From Dichetophora obliterata (taxonomy: Eukaryota > Arthropoda > Insecta > Diptera > Sciomyzidae), in the NCBI GenBank assembly GCA_963920525.1, contig OY986439.1:46164982-46228981 (forward strand): a DNA stretch of 64,000 nt, in the 5' to 3' direction. A program made the position numbers and the translations under genes. Positions 21,932 to 34,395 of this stretch are shown here, in pieces. The stretch's first letter is position 1, and each line of letters begins with the position of its first letter. The notes under the pieces are model-generated. The model had not been told where the DNA came from, did not search any database, and saw only the letters and a list, made by a program, of their open reading frames with translations.

Positions 21932-24900
21932 GTAAGTATTGATTTCACGCAATTTATCACACTAAAGTAAAACTATTTTTGAATATTGAAAATATTTTTA
22001 AAAAATTCAAAATTTTTATGGTTAAATACTGGTCGGACGTTACATTCGTACGCAAATTTTTTAACTATTTTTTATCCCGTTAACACTCTGAAGGAGATAT
22101 TTTCATATATAAACTTCAGTAAGAACAATTCTTTGGGAATACTTTTAAATTAAAATTTAATTGTTTACGTTACTAGAAGCGGAAGCCGCTTTGGAGGTTA
22201 ACATTTTTAGTGAATTTTGCATAGAATTAAAAAAAAAAATCCAAATACGCAGAAGAAAATAAAATATTTGAGGACATTTAAATAGCTCTATTGATGAGTA
22301 TAAATTTCTATGGTCGTCACAAAATTTTAAATTTATCTATTTTACACGTTACGTTACGGACACTACACTATTTCCTACTATCTTATTTATGTAAATAAAA
22401 CTAATTTATATTTCTTCTATTTTACTTTTAATGAAAGTTTTGAAACATAAATTAGAAAAACAACTTTCTATTCACTTTTGCTAATTTTTAAATGTACCTA
22501 GTATATTTTAAAATTAGATTTTGTGGGCGTATCAGTTGCCAAACTTTCCGCTTTACAACAGCTACTCTCCATCCACGGCCCCTTTACCGTGAGATGTAGC
22601 GAAAAAATTCCATTCAAAACAATCCACAGCAAATTTATTTACGAACTGTGGAATGCTCCTTGCAATAAATTTGTTTTTAAATTTACTTCCACAGAGATCA
22701 GAAAGGACTTTTATTCTACTGATTGAATGAAGTTTTTTAATTTTATATAAAATTTTTTTTAGGAAACAATAAACAGAGTTCTTGTCATGAGAGAGTTAAT
22801 CACTAACAATACAAAATGGGTTGGTGCAGTTATTGAACCATGTCACGCAAGTAAACAGAGTTACTTTAACTATTATTACATTTACAAATAAATGTATTTT
22901 TGACAAATTCAAAATTCTGCTCTTTGCCCATGTAAATCTATTCTTACTATTCTATTAATTGAAAATAATTGAAGTGAAAATTTAATGTCACCTCTTGACT
23001 CCAAAAGCACTGGGCCGATTTTTATGAAAAATTTTTTAAAATATCATATGTTTGCTACAGTTTCATTTAGGGATATTTTTCTTTAGGAATTTTGTATTTT
23101 GTTTGGCGTGTATTGTCTTTAGAGGATTGATAAAAAGATCGTGCGTTGCGAAGCCGCGGACAACTGTGGCCTGTTAGTTATTTTATAAATAATACACAGC
23201 GAAACACAAAGTTGATGACGTAGATTGGATAACATAACAAACATTTTCTAGTTAATATGCTACCTTAAAACAAAATTGCACCATCGACTTATGGACTGGC
23301 TGTTCTGGGTTAAGAACTATGTTGCCTAAATGACCCCCTCTACGATACCTAAGCTTAGTAAAGTTTAAACTTAAATTAATTTACGGAGATTTGTTTTAAC
23401 CAAAGAGCCCGAAACCTTAAAGAGATTTTATAAAAATTGCTTACCTTCAAATATTATTAAAGTTCTCTAAAAATTTAAAACCACCAAAGAACAACTTTTT
23501 GAATTATTAGATATCATGACATTAGAAAAAAAAAACGAAATAAAGAATTATGTTGAAAGTTGTAAAAAAACAAAATTAAAAAAAAACTTGATTAAGTTAC
23601 TTTCAGATGTATGAAATTTTTTTTAAGTCACCTCAAAAACTATTACTTGCATTGCTTTTAGTAGCTCTCAGGCTCTTATTATTTTTACAAGCTGTACATA
23701 TCTTTCAAAAACTCTATGATAGTTATTCTGACTCTTTCAGTAAATAAGTAAAATAAAATGCTCTTTTCTTTTCGCTCTAAAGTTGTAAAAAACTCCTTCT
23801 TTTTAAAGAAAATACATTGTTGAAACTCTTCAACAACAATATTCAGCTGAATTTAATCTTACTTTATTTTAATAAAGCTTGTTGTCAGCCAACACATGTT
23901 TAGAATCAATCGTTTTCTGGCACTACAACTTTTAGCCCAGACCAGTGAGGCCAAAAGTTGGTAAAGAAATTTTCTTTTAGAAATCATGTAGATTACGAAA
24001 ATATAAAGAAATTTCAGTAACTATAAATAAAAAGTCATAAACGAAGTTATTTATCATTATTAAGCTAACCCTTACTTTTATTAATAATAAATTCTAAATT
24101 AGAAAATATCAAGCGCCTTCTTGCAAGACTTTGTAAAAATGTTAAAGTTTATGTTACAATAACTTCCGGTGAAACACTATCCAAAAAAGAGTTATCTTAT
24201 ATAAAATCAATAAACAAACAAATAATTTTTACCGAATGATATCAAAATCGCATATTATTTGAGTTTATACAGAAATGCTATATACAATATAACAAAACAT
24301 ATTTATCAACAAAGTATTTCACGATTTAGTTGCACCGTTGCAAATGCGTTTTTGCAAGCGCAGATTATTGTGAGCATATCTGTAATATTATGGTGTTGCA
24401 AATGCCTTACGACAGTTTTTTTATTTCACATTTTTTGTTGGCATTTTAATTTTTTTTTTTTAAAACTCTCTCGATTTCTTTACCACTTCTCTCTTTTATT
24501 AGAAATTAAATTAAAGCGCTAAAAATGTAAAAAATGAAAGAGCTGCTGTGTTCAGAAAGTATCGGTGGTGGTGTTCAATGCAAAAAGAAAAGCGCACATG
24601 TCATATTATTGGATTTGCATACGCAACCGCCTTTTGTTGTAGCAATTGCATGAATGTTGAAAATGTATAGCAACACTTTTGGTTTTTGTAAAAGCCCTAA
24701 TATTAAATTTGATGTTTTTAGTTTAGTTTAGTTTAATTTAGATAGTTTAAAAGTTTTGGAATACAGATCCTTACAGACTAAATTAACAGTAATATAAATT
24801 ACTGAGAAAAGCATTACTGTAATATGTATATATTACAAACTTGTAAACATAATTCATGTAGAAGTTCATGTAGAAATAAGAAAATAATAAAAAGCTAAGT

Positions 24901-24990
24901 TAAAAAATTAATGCTAACAAAGCTTTTAAATACATCTTTAGCTACAAAGACATCGAAATCATATGATACATTCAGCTCATTTAATAGTGT
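21932..24990. other. No further exon recognised; possible intron start
   Basis: AT-rich. A frame at 22523-22726 (GVSVAKLSALQQLLSIHG...) has coding-like content but no matching splice sites or family. 22985-23180 has the wording of a dispersed element end (CACTGGGCCGATTTTTATGA, then GCGTTGCGAAGCCGCGGAC and CTGTTAGTT), resembling Helitron-like 3' ends, but it is too decayed to call. Confidence 0.45.
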
Positions 24991-24999
24991 CGAAGCCCT

Positions 25000-25320
25000 A
25001 CCCAGCAGGGAAGCGAGCGCTCCTTAGTGCATCTGAAGCGCTCCAAAAAAACAGTAGAGCGCTTCATTCTCCTTGTGTATAGCGCACTTTTTAACATAGT
25101 CATGTCATCAATTTTATGCGCTCCGCTCTTGCTGTAGAAGGGCGCTTTGTTCTGCTTGCATTTCATATAAAAACGTAACAAGAACCGAGCTGTTTGTTCT
25201 CCTTGTAGTTGGAATAAAAATGTAACCAGAACCGAGCTCTTTGTTCTCTTTGTAGTTGATATAAAAATTTATCGAGAACCGAGGGCTTTGTTTCCTTTCT
25301 ATTTCATAGTTTATAATTTA
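25000..25320. repeat. Tandem ~55-bp repeat and GCGCTCC-rich block
   Basis: Three units share AACCGAGCTSTTTGTTCTC and TTGTAGTT (25160-25310). Before them lies a block with GAGCGCTCC, GAAGCGCTCC and GAGCGCTTCATTCTCCTTG. The last phrase recurs inverted at about 25880-25900, so this may be the left end of an element reaching to about 25935, into which the MITE at 25433 inserted. Confidence 0.6.
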
Positions 25321-25432
25321 CTTGTTGTTATTTTCTTGATTCTTACTGCATTTAAAAGACTCTGTCTTATATGTGAACATTATTTTTAAAATAAATAAAT
25401 AATTAAAAATAAAATAAAATAAATAAATATCC

Positions 25433-25666
25433 TCGGCCTAATTCTAATACGACGTAAGTCAAAATTGCCTATTGTTCAGGAGGCAAATAAAACTGTTTAT
25501 TATTTGTATGAAGTTCTTACGATAATGTATTGTTTCATACTTTCTACCTCCCTTTTTTTCATACAATCATTAAAATCTAAAAAGGGCATAGATGTAGTTT
25601 TGACTAATCCGTTAAATAACGCTACTTTGCCCAATTTTGACATACATTCTATTAGAATTAGGCCGA
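25433..25666. mobile_element. 234-bp MITE (TCGGCCTAATTCTAATA ends)
   Basis: The left end TCGGCCTAATTCTAATACG and the inverted right end TCGGCCTAATTCTAATAGAA continue to a shared GTMAGTCAAAATTG-like block, giving about 35 bp of TIR. The interior is AT-rich and non-coding. No clean target duplication was seen. Confidence 0.75.
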
Positions 25667-25947
25667 CAATATGAAAAGGTATGGATTTTTATGCATTTTA
25701 TTTGATTTTTCATTCGATGAAGGAAAAACAGAAAACATAGCTTTAAAACGATTTAATGAATTTTTACAGTTTTTGAAATTAAATTTTTTTTGACATTAAA
25801 ATCTAATACTTTTTCCAAGTGCAACCTTATCGTTACGGAATATGCTACAAATATACCGATATACACACAGCACTTTTTGCAAGGAGAATGAAGCACTCTT
25901 TACGTGCATACAAGTAATGCTCATGGAAATTTTTTGTTGGATAGTAA

Positions 25948-26110
25948 GTGGCAACCGTAGCCTAGTGGGTAGAGTGCGTGGCCCCTAAGCTAAGGAACCG
26001 CGGTAGCTCAGACAGAAAGTTTGTTCAATTGAAATAATTTTTCTGTTCGGTCGTCACTTCTCTGCAGACAATGGCAAACCTCAGAGAGAGAAATCAGAAC
26101 CTCAAATTTA
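25948..26110 (+). repeat. Degenerate tRNA-derived SINE
   Basis: CCGTAGCCTAGTGGGTAGAG at 25955-25974 fits a pol III A box (TRGCNNAGTGG). The B box is not intact. Farther on, CAATGGCAAACCTCAGAGAG is typical of the bodies of fly SINEs that I recall. Low certainty about limits. Confidence 0.5.
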
Positions 26111-26920
26111 CTGATTTTTAAACTTAATCACTTTTGAATTGTAAATGTAGTAGTTAACGTAAAAATTTCTTGACACACTCCAAAAAAAATTTTTAGCTCT
26201 ATGTTTTCTTAAAGTAGCAAACAAAAAATTAAAAACTTAGCTGTTACCAATCTTGAAGTATGATCAATTTTGAAGAATCATTTTCATGGGTAAAAAATAC
26301 CCAACCGCGGTTAATGGGTTAATTCATAACTTATTTTACAACACCTAATATAAAACAATTAAGAATTTCTTAAATATCTCATGTGCATATTAAAAGTTAT
26401 AAGCTCCAGAAGCGATTGACAATCTAGTGATCCAGATACGATATCAAAAATAAATATTAAGGATGCTATCTTGCGTCTTGATTCAAGAAATTTTAGTCCT
26501 AAAAGCAATAAATGAGAATCATATGGCGTCAAATGGTCCTGGAAATTGATTGACCTCAGTGCATACCTGGTGAAAATTTTTGTTGTCAAATCTCTAATAA
26601 TTTTGTTTTGATTGGTAAAATTATTATAGAAAGTAGACTTTAATTTAAGAAGACCGACTTCACTAGAATTCAACGAGAAATGCACCTTTGCAAAATAATA
26701 CTATTGGTTTAAGCATAATAAGTTTTTTTAAAAACCTTAAAAATGTTTTTTGTAGAGGTCAGTAAGAGTTATAATAATAAATAATAGGTTTGTGGCGAAT
26801 TCCGACTAATAATTGGATTCTATAATAACATAAGCATAAAAAAAACTAAATTAAGCAAAAAATAACAGCAACAAAAAGGTATGAAAGGGAAAAACTGAGA
26901 AATTGGCACTGAAATCTCAT
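26111..26920. other. No gene recognised
   Basis: A 108-residue minus-strand frame at 26359-26685 contains ...LRSINFQDHLTPYDSHLLLL, reminiscent of the C-terminal part of a non-LTR RT protein (a LQxRR-like layout), but the match is weak. The rest is AT-rich. Confidence 0.4.
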
Positions 26921-26922
26921 CA

Positions 26923-27030
26923 TCTCTGTGGTGCAGTGCGCTAATACGCTGGCACGGCGTACCACGGGTTCGATCCAAGGTGGTGGCATCACAAAGATTT
27001 CTGATGGAGGCTATAGCAGGGCCGATATTG
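26923..27030 (+). repeat. tRNA-derived SINE head
   Basis: CTGTGGTGCAGTGCGCTAAT (A-box-like) is followed at the expected ~40 bp spacing by GGTTCGATCC at 26968-26977, a near-perfect B box. The sequence does not fold as a full tRNA with acceptor stem, so it is read as a SINE head rather than a tRNA gene. Confidence 0.65.
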
Positions 27031-27503
27031 CAATATAATAAGCTAGTGATGTTTCTTTTTTATATTGAAAAATGTTGTTATTGTTTCTTTGGAAAAAGTT
27101 CGTTAGAGTAATTAATTGTTCTAATCTGACCTAAAGCTCAATAAACGATTTTAAACTATCAAACAACTAGAATTTGTATTTAAAATCAAGATTGATTTAA
27201 GCCAGCGATGCCCAGCGCCTAACTCTTTTTAGTCTTCTACAACAACTTCAATATTTTCATAATTGTTGTAATTCGCCGAATTCAATTTGCAATTTAAGGC
27301 CCGCTTCTTAATGTTATTGTTTATGTCCTATCGAACCATCGATAGCTGCTCTGCGTTTGCATGTTGTTGTTTTTGTTCTTTCGAATGCACCATCGAATGC
27401 CGCTGTTTTGCACTGTTTTGGCCTTCGCATTGTAGACCTTAACAACATGCGTCGTATTCTTTATATTTATCGTTGTGCGAATACACATTGAGAAAAAGTT
27501 ATT

Positions 27504-27946
27504 AGGGCTATTCCCAGTTACGGGCAAATAGCTTTGCAAATGTATGCCCTACCAAATATTTGCCATCAACTGTGAGCACACTTTTTAGAACACTGTTGCA
27601 AACAAAACTCACAGCTGCTTTGAAGGAAAAAAAAACAACACGAACAGTATTTGTGGTGTTTTTCATTATTATTTATCAAAGTGTATTATTTATCAAAGTG
27701 AGTTCCATATCAGAGTCTGTTAATTTTGTTTTATTAGCGGCGTTTGGTTAAAATGTGACAGCTGATTGATTGGCAAATAAGTTTTGCCCATGCTCGACTG
27801 TATGCAATGCGATTTTAGTGTTGCAAATTTGACACAGTCGGAAAAATGCAAATCTGTACATTTTGTTGTTGTGTTGAAAATATTTGCCATCATATTTTGC
27901 AAATGCCACGATGCCACGCTATTTGCCCGCCATCGGGAATAGCCCT
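27504..27946. mobile_element. 443-bp MITE (AGGGCTATTCCC ends)
   Basis: AGGGCTATTCCC at 27504 and GGGAATAGCCCT at 27935-27946 are perfect inverted ends. GGGCAAATAGC follows at both sides and TTTGCAAATG further in. The short open frames on both strands are coincidental. No transposase; no clear duplication. Confidence 0.8.
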
Positions 27947-29908
27947 ATTGAATATTTGCAGGTGGGTGCTTTTTATATTGCATTAGAATAAATCATAGGA
28001 GTTATTTTATACACTTGAAAAATGGCCAGAAAATAATTTAAGGAAAACTGGGAGTTTGCCTAGTTTTTCATAGATAATGAAAGATTAAAAATATTTTAAT
28101 CTTAATAATAAAACAGTTAAGTTAATAAAACAAATAGTAAGATAATAAAAAATTAAGGTTAAAGAAAATAAAAATTATTATAAGATTAAAAAATTATATA
28201 AAATGATAATAAAAATTTTACAAAAAAAACATAGAAAAGAAAGTAAAAAAATAAAAAAAAACTATAAACTATAAAACAAAAAATAAAAAAAGGATATCTG
28301 AAAACCTCTACGCGGTTAAAGCTGGGTAAATCAAAATGTATTCTGACTAGCAAAAAACTGAAACATTTGGAGTTACTTGATTCATTATTTTTACAGTGTA
28401 CATATACATAAGTTCGCTATCGCGGATTTTGCCAACACTCGTATTATTGGTAATTCGTCATTGCATTCAGAATTAAAAATTTGTTTAATGTTTATGCTTT
28501 TTGTTGTTGTTGTTTTTAATGCACTTTGCAAATAATTTTCGTGAGCATCGCTGATTTAAACTATCAAACATTTAGAGTTTGTATTTAAATCATAGAAAAT
28601 TAACATAACTAATAGAATTGGGTGCAGTTGTTTGTGTGTATGAAATTCTGTACACAAAATTCTGTATTACAAAATTTTGCAATAACATAAAACTGTTTTA
28701 AAAAATTCTGTTTGCCAAAATTCTGCAAAATGTAAAAATGTAGACTAAGAACAACTAAAGTAAATAAGCTTAAAATAACAACTTTTCGTACAAGAGCAAA
28801 TAATTTAATCTTAAAAAACACCATTTTGTATCCCAAACTGTGAAAGTGCTGTAAACGGAGATCAGACTTTTTGAAACAACATTTTTAAAAAACATTATAT
28901 TGAAATACAAGTTTTTAGACAGACAGTATTTTAAATACACTGTAAAAATAACAGCACTTTGACAATATAGACTTTATACTAGCAGGAAACTGCCTCGCTC
29001 CTTAAATAATATTATAAATCTTTTGTCTGCCAAAATGTTTGTAGGAGTAAGAAATGTAGCTTCTTAGAAAATTTTGGTTTGCAGTTTGGGAAAAATAAAA
29101 ATGTCCTAACAAAAAAATGATTATTCAAACAAAAATTGAGAAATTAAAATGACCCGTGGAATATCCTTCGATTTAAAAAAAAAGAAACAAAAGGATGCAG
29201 AAAACGTTTTTGATAATTTTTTTCAGCAAATCTAATTTCGCTCCAGTTTTCTTTAGAGCTCAATGTTCTATTATCTTCTATAATTTTTGTCAACATATTC
29301 CTTCTTTTACCCATAAGATTCTCGTTCTCACTTGTCTTCATTAAGAGAGAAAATCTACATATGTGTGCAATTATTTTAAATAATAGTATTGCAATAAAAT
29401 CAATTAGATGCAGCAACAATGCAAAACATATAATTAGTGTAGGTTAAGAATCACGGTCGTGCAATAAGTTAAGTATCTCAACGCCTTGATTGGAAATTAA
29501 CATTTCAAATGAGAAGCAGATGCAAAATACTCGTAATATCTATGCTGGAACATTGAGAAATAAATATTATTTTTTTTGTTTGCTTATTTAAAGCTTATAG
29601 TTGTTATAATGATTAAGTTGATTTATTTGCTAATTACAATTTAATGAAATAGCCAATCAATACAACTTAATTAATCGTTCGTCATGTGGAAGCATTTATC
29701 TCGGATTTTATGCAGGCGTTCTTGATATTGATATGACAAAGACCTCAATTTTAAAATAGTTTCAAGCCAAACATCTGGACTGTCAGTCTTGTCATCACAT
29801 TTTCTTGGTTATGATAGCTGCTGATCAAAGCTGCAAAATAGTTCATCTACTTGGATATAATAAAATTAGACCCAGGGTCAAGTTCTTCAATACTTTATCG
29901 AAGCGCTC
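27947..29908. other. No gene recognised; A-rich low-complexity tract
   Basis: 28080-28280 is a strongly A-biased tract of AATAAAA and AAGATTAAAA words, possibly a decayed retroelement tail. The rest is AT-rich without recognisable coding sequence. Frames of 75-91 residues on the minus strand have no known domain. Confidence 0.5.
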
Positions 29909-29911
29909 TTA

Positions 29912-30153
29912 GAGCCAGTTTTACAGTACGAATTTAAACTTTATTCAAATTAAACCTAGCTTAACTCACCAAGACTGGACATTTTAACTCGGTTTACCTA
30001 GATATTTTGGCATTTGTTGAAGTTAAATTGGAATAAATTGGAATAATATAATGTGTTTCTTTTTTGCCTAAACCGAGCTTAAACGTCCAATTTTGGTGGG
30101 TTAAGGTCGGTTTAATTTGACTAGACTCTAAACTCGTACTAAAAAACTGGCCC
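29912..30153. mobile_element. PIF/Harbinger-like MITE with TTA duplication
   Basis: The left end GAGCCAGTTTTACAGTACGA and the inverted right end GGGCCAGTTTTTTAGTACGA begin ~90-bp inverted arms that continue through CAAATTAAACC and CTCGGTTTA. The element of 242 bp is flanked on both sides by TTA (29909-29911 and 30154-30156). A TTA duplication and GGGCC-type ends are characteristic of the PIF/Harbinger group. No coding capacity. Confidence 0.8.
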
Positions 30154-30156
30154 TTA

Positions 30157-31339
30157 GTGTTTTTTGTCACATTGAAAGTGGACGTAGTAGTTATTTTATC
30201 CACCTTTTTTGCATATTTAGCTTGATTAAGAAAAATTTTATAATCTAACAAACTTCTAATCTGATAATACTCAAAATTTGAGTTTAAAAGCATCGCAAAT
30301 AAATTGAAACATATACTTTTAGGTCTATTTAAAATAATATGGTAACTTTGCTTTCAAAACATGGAACTGATTTGAATAAATATGAAGTGCTTCTAAATTT
30401 TTTTTTTGTGCTTGCAATACATTCCCAACCTCCAGTATTCTTCTATAACTATTGCGCTCAAGCAACTAAATAAAGAAAACAATTATTATTGCTTCTTACC
30501 CATGAGACGCACCTTAAAATGTGACCTTAACGTGACAAACACGAGTCACCTCATTGCTCATTAACTTAAGTTCAGCGCAATTATAACTAATGCCAATGGT
30601 AAGTAAGCAAACAAAAATAGCATAAAAATATAGAAACGAATATACGTATATAAAATATTTTCACAGAACAATGCTTAAAAATATACAAAAAAAAAACAAA
30701 AAACACATCAACAACATGCAACTTTCAAGCATTAGAGGATGACAGTTCGAGGCACTGAAGGCACATCTGCCGACTGACAGCTCAGAACATTGTATGTAGG
30801 TTCTTTTGTGTGCTGGCTGCCACTTCAATGCCAACAAAACGTTGCGCATGCGCAACCAGTTGATTTGACTGACGAGCGCTGCACTGAAGCGTAGCTAACA
30901 TAGAAACTGACGAACAAAACAACAAAATACCGAAGAAAAAAAACAGAGTGGGTAAAGTGAATTCGGTATTGTCTTGAAGTTAAGTGGGAAAACTTATGTT
31001 GTAAGCAATTTCAACACACACCGATATAAGTTATTTTAATGCTTTTCAAAATGATGCCAAACCTTGTGTGTAGAAAATACTGCCAGACAATTTTTTAATA
31101 ATAATAGAAGTGATTTCAACTTACAACTAAAGATTGACGTACGCAATAGCAAGCATCATCATTTGCAATCATTCATAAATTAAATTTATTCTTAAAACAT
31201 TTATTTCACTTCAAAATGTTTCGCCTAAAACAATTTAGCTGGACAAAATTGAAAACTGATCTGGTATAAATTTTAATGAAGATGTATTGCACAATTAGCT
31301 GAAACAATTTGTTTAGCGTGATATCAGTTCTCAGTGAGT
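30157..31339. other. No gene recognised
   Basis: 30700-30960 is more GC-rich than its surroundings (GCTGGCTGCCACTTC, TGCGCATGCGCAACC) and includes GAGTGGGTAAAGTGAAT, a possible donor. It could be a promoter with a non-coding exon, but no supporting start or partner exon was found. Confidence 0.35.
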
Positions 31340-31681
31340 CAGTGTTTCCTTTTCATTGCAGCTGCGATAGTGGGCTTGAAGAGCTGTCCCATATACGGGC
31401 ACCAATGACCTGTAATAGTTGAAGTGATTCTGGCTATTTCATTTCGGAATCTTGAAAGCATCTCCTGAGTTCTGCCTAGGTTCTAAAGGGGCCATAATTT
31501 TCTTGATGTGTTGAAGGTTGGCAAAACTTTCCACCATCAACCGGCTAAGGCTAAGTAGGAAGAGTGAATTCCTCCCTAAAAGGTGTTCAGTCGAATTGCG
31601 ACTGATTCCGCTCTTGAAACGTCAAAGGAGGTACCCCGTTTAGCCAGTTCATCCGCCTTTTCATTACCATACACATGTGTT

Positions 31682-32090
31682 TTATTTTTTTTTTTTTAAT
31701 GGTCAAAAAACCAAGGCATGCGCCTCATACAAACAAGATTTGGTCTTTGAGCTGAAAGGAAAGGGATAGATTTATTTAGAGGAATTTATTGGATTAGTGC
31801 ATTACTGATTAGGCGAAAATATGTTTTAAGGCAATTTTAATTGCTTTTAACTGAGGCTAATGTTATGCCTTAACCACGGCAAGCATTTCCAGCCCTTAGT
31901 TGTTCCTGTCCTTTAATTCCACGTTTTACACAATTTAGTTGTGGATTTTTAGTTTTCCATAATTCTTTAATGTGGGAGAGAACAAATAAAGTGAAAAGAA
32001 CCATGCCCAAACCAGGATTCACACCACAGACTTCTGGGTTGATAGTCTAGCGCACTCTCCACTAAACTACAAAGGCCGACTTGTTGTCGG
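31682..32090 (-). repeat. tRNA-derived SINE with poly(A) tail, in the RNase H remnant
   Basis: On the minus strand, GTAGTTTAGTGGAGAGTGCG (32070-32051) is A-box-like and GGTGTGAATCCTGGT (32025-32011) is B-box-like at normal spacing. The element ends in a poly(A), seen as T-rich sequence at 31681-31698. It splits the RNase H domain of the LINE remnant. Sequence 32091-32400 up to the LINE resumption is of unknown origin and includes a small hairpin around 32223-32305. Confidence 0.65.
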
Positions 32091-32694
32091 TGACATAGCC
32101 GAGCTAGTTCATCCTAACACTGCCTAACCAACTTAGAATATTACCAGCAGCTGTTGTTTTAATGACAACTTTATATTTATTGCATTATTCTGTATCACGA
32201 AGAAACACACCAACCAACGCAACGGTAAGAAAGACACAAGAAGCAATACTTTCTTCCATACAAAATTGTATTGTTTGTCGTGTCTTTCTCATTGTATGCA
32301 GTTAATTTAATTAAAGCTTTAATAATTCGTCAAAATGGCTACACTGAGGTGATTGTTATTGGCTTTACTAAAAGCGTGACAAGTTTATTTTATCACTAAA
32401 AGCCCTTCCTGGAAAACGCTAGCTTAGCTCGTTAGATGAAAAGCTTCCGCCACCCCCAGTTTCTTAGAATATATGCCAGCTCCCACTCCGAACTCCATCT
32501 TGGAGCCGTCAGTGTAGAAGGACACATCGAAGACTAAGTCACTCAAGAAACAATTTGTGTCCGTACCAAACTACTCCGGCACAAAAGTCCCGAGCATCAG
32601 ACTATATTTTATTTTGTAAACTGCAAAGTTTATGAAAAAAATGTAATCGCACATTGATATTAACCCGATTGCATACGAGTTTCAGCGAACAGGA

Positions 32695-33008
32695 CCCAAA
32701 AACAATTCATATATTGGGTCAATAAAGAAGCTGATATGTATCGAAACTAGCCTGAGTCTTCGAAAGTCATCTGACATAGAACCGTAGTGAATCTGTGTTA
32801 TGTCAATAAAGTGTTAAAAAACGAGCGACTATATTCGGACACAATAAACTGACGAGTGCCCGATTTGGTCTTCGTTCGAACATTGTGCATGCCAAAGGTG
32901 TTCCCTAACTAGCACTTCTTTCGGCTCAGTGGTCGGACATTTACCGACAAGGGCACCGGACATATATCAGCTTCTTTATTGACACAAAATATGAAATTGT
33001 TTTTCGGG
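32695..33008. mobile_element. 314-bp hairpin MITE inserted in the LINE
   Basis: CCCAAAAACAATTCATAT and TGGGTCAATAAAGAAGCTGA at 32695-32739 recur inverted at 32963-33008, about 42 bp of TIR. It interrupts the minus-strand LINE remnant after GKKLG. No coding capacity. Confidence 0.75.
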
Positions 33009-33436
33009 TTAGAATACCCAATTTTTTGCCAAAGGTCTTTTGGCAGGCTTATAAAGCTATGTAAGCCTCTTTGACCCTCTCTTCAATGTGAGTTTTCCAG
33101 CTGAACATTTGTCAGCTATGTGAGTTTTACAGCTATGCAGCACATCAACCAAACGAGAAAGTATTTCAAATATGACACAATGAAACACTTTTAGAGAGAG
33201 TGCTGCCAAAATGGTTGCGCAATTCTACAGAAAAAAAATATTCGAAATTTATAGTATTGTACAATGGTTTGAAACTGGAATCATGCAATTTCACGCTTCT
33301 GTACGCAAGTAAAACCGTTTTTAAATACAAGAATTTCATTTCTTTATGTATCTGAGTACATTCTTGCTGTAAAAATTTATTGTTTCAAGATAAGTTTAAT
33401 TCCAGCTGCTACTTCCCTTAAGGAAAATTTACTTAC

Positions 33437-33660
33437 AGCCCAATTCTGAATGATTTTTTACGGGAAATTGGAAAATGGAGTTTTCATTTTTAAGTCAGTA
33501 GATAAATAAATCACAGTTATTTTTTTTTGCTTACACTCATGAATATTGATGGTTGATAAACAAATTGGCATTAAAAATTTCCAAAATGTTTTTGAACTTT
33601 ATCTTAAAAATGAAAACTCCTTTTTCCGATTCCCCGGGAAAAATCATTCAGAATTGGGCT
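33437..33660. mobile_element. CAGCCC-family MITE, copy 1
   Basis: Ends AGCCCAATTCTGAATGATTT are matched inverted at 33639-33660 with perfect agreement over 22 bp. Both arms carry GGGAAATTGG/CCGGGAAAAA and AGTTTTCATTTTTAAG-type blocks. Relatives are at 48068-48286 and 15077-15210. Confidence 0.8.
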
Positions 33661-34004
33661 ATTAATTTAAGGAAAAAAGAGGAATAAATATGCACTAAAG
33701 ACATGAATTCTTTGATACTTATGATACATTTTACTTAAAGTAAGTAAACACATTTTCCTTAAAATCAGTAAAAATAAATTGGGTTTACTTATTTTATGGA
33801 CATGTTATAAAAATTATTTTCCCCAGTTTAAAGAAATTTGTATTAAGATAAGAAAATCTCTTTTTATTTAAGGGCTAACATCACTGTAAAAACATTAAAA
33901 CTAGTCATGTCTTTTAGAATTTTTGTAAGCAAGGAAACAACAATAAACCATCGAAATGACATCATAACTAAGACAAATTTTGAGATATCAAAAAAAACTC
34001 TCAT

Positions 34005-34395
34005 AATTCATTGGTGCATTTTGGCAAATTCGTTTAACTCCTAAGAAGATTAGTGAAAGGGAAGAGGCAAATATAACAGACAAAATCTCTGGTTGTGTTT
34101 CAGACTTGAACTAAAAAAATGCCTTCGCTTTAACGCCATATCTTTCAGACGAGTTTATTCGAACAAGTGTCAAATCATATAAAACTAAAACAATGGGTTG
34201 GTCACAGCTGAATCACACAAGACTACTAAAGAGGAAGTGTAGCTACTTCCGAAACAGGCTTGTCTGTTCTACTGCGTGATTGACTCTATACAGAGTTGTT
34301 GTTGTTGCCTTCTTCAAAACTAACTTCATCAAAATAGCTCATAATTGAAATCATGCAAATTCAAAGAATAGATCACAATTGAGTATAAAAAATTA
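34005..34395 (+). repeat. Dispersed repeat family R1, copy 3
   Basis: Same orientation as 18895-19290, with shared blocks TTATTCGAACAAGTGTCAA, CAATGGGTTGGTCACAGCTG and CTTCTTCAAAACTAAC. Differences are mostly indels. AT-rich non-coding sequence without a recognisable gene lies on both sides (33661-34004 and 34396-35041). Confidence 0.75.

Larger units (their letters stand above)
31340..33120 (-). pseudogene. Non-LTR retrotransposon, RT tail and RNase H, interrupted twice
   Basis: Read on the minus strand, about 33115-33010 gives SWKTHIEERVKEAYIAL with KTFGKKLG, the region after the RT palm. 32600-32400 gives SFYTDGSKMEFGVGAGIYS, the first RNase H motif with its catalytic D. 31680-31340 gives HVYGNEKADELAKRGTSFD, the last RNase H block, and then ITGHWCPYMGQL. 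The order is right for an I/R1/jockey-type ORF2 with RNase H. It is broken by stops, by a hairpin element at 32695-33008 and by a SINE-bearing block at 31681-32400 that replaces the middle RNase H motifs. Confidence 0.8.

Noticed and set aside
26359..26685. Third LINE remnant on the minus strand
   Set aside because: One phrase (SINFQDHLTPYDSHLLLLGL) is suggestive, but without further RT blocks nearby the call is not safe; mentioned only as a gap note.
26923..27030. tRNA gene
   Set aside because: A and B boxes are present but the arms do not form a full cloverleaf with a paired acceptor stem, and the sequence continues as a non-tRNA body. Better read as a SINE.
30840..30975. Promoter and non-coding first exon ending at GAGTGG/GTAAAGTG
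   Set aside because: The initiator match is poor, no TATA or downstream element is convincing, and no second exon could be paired.
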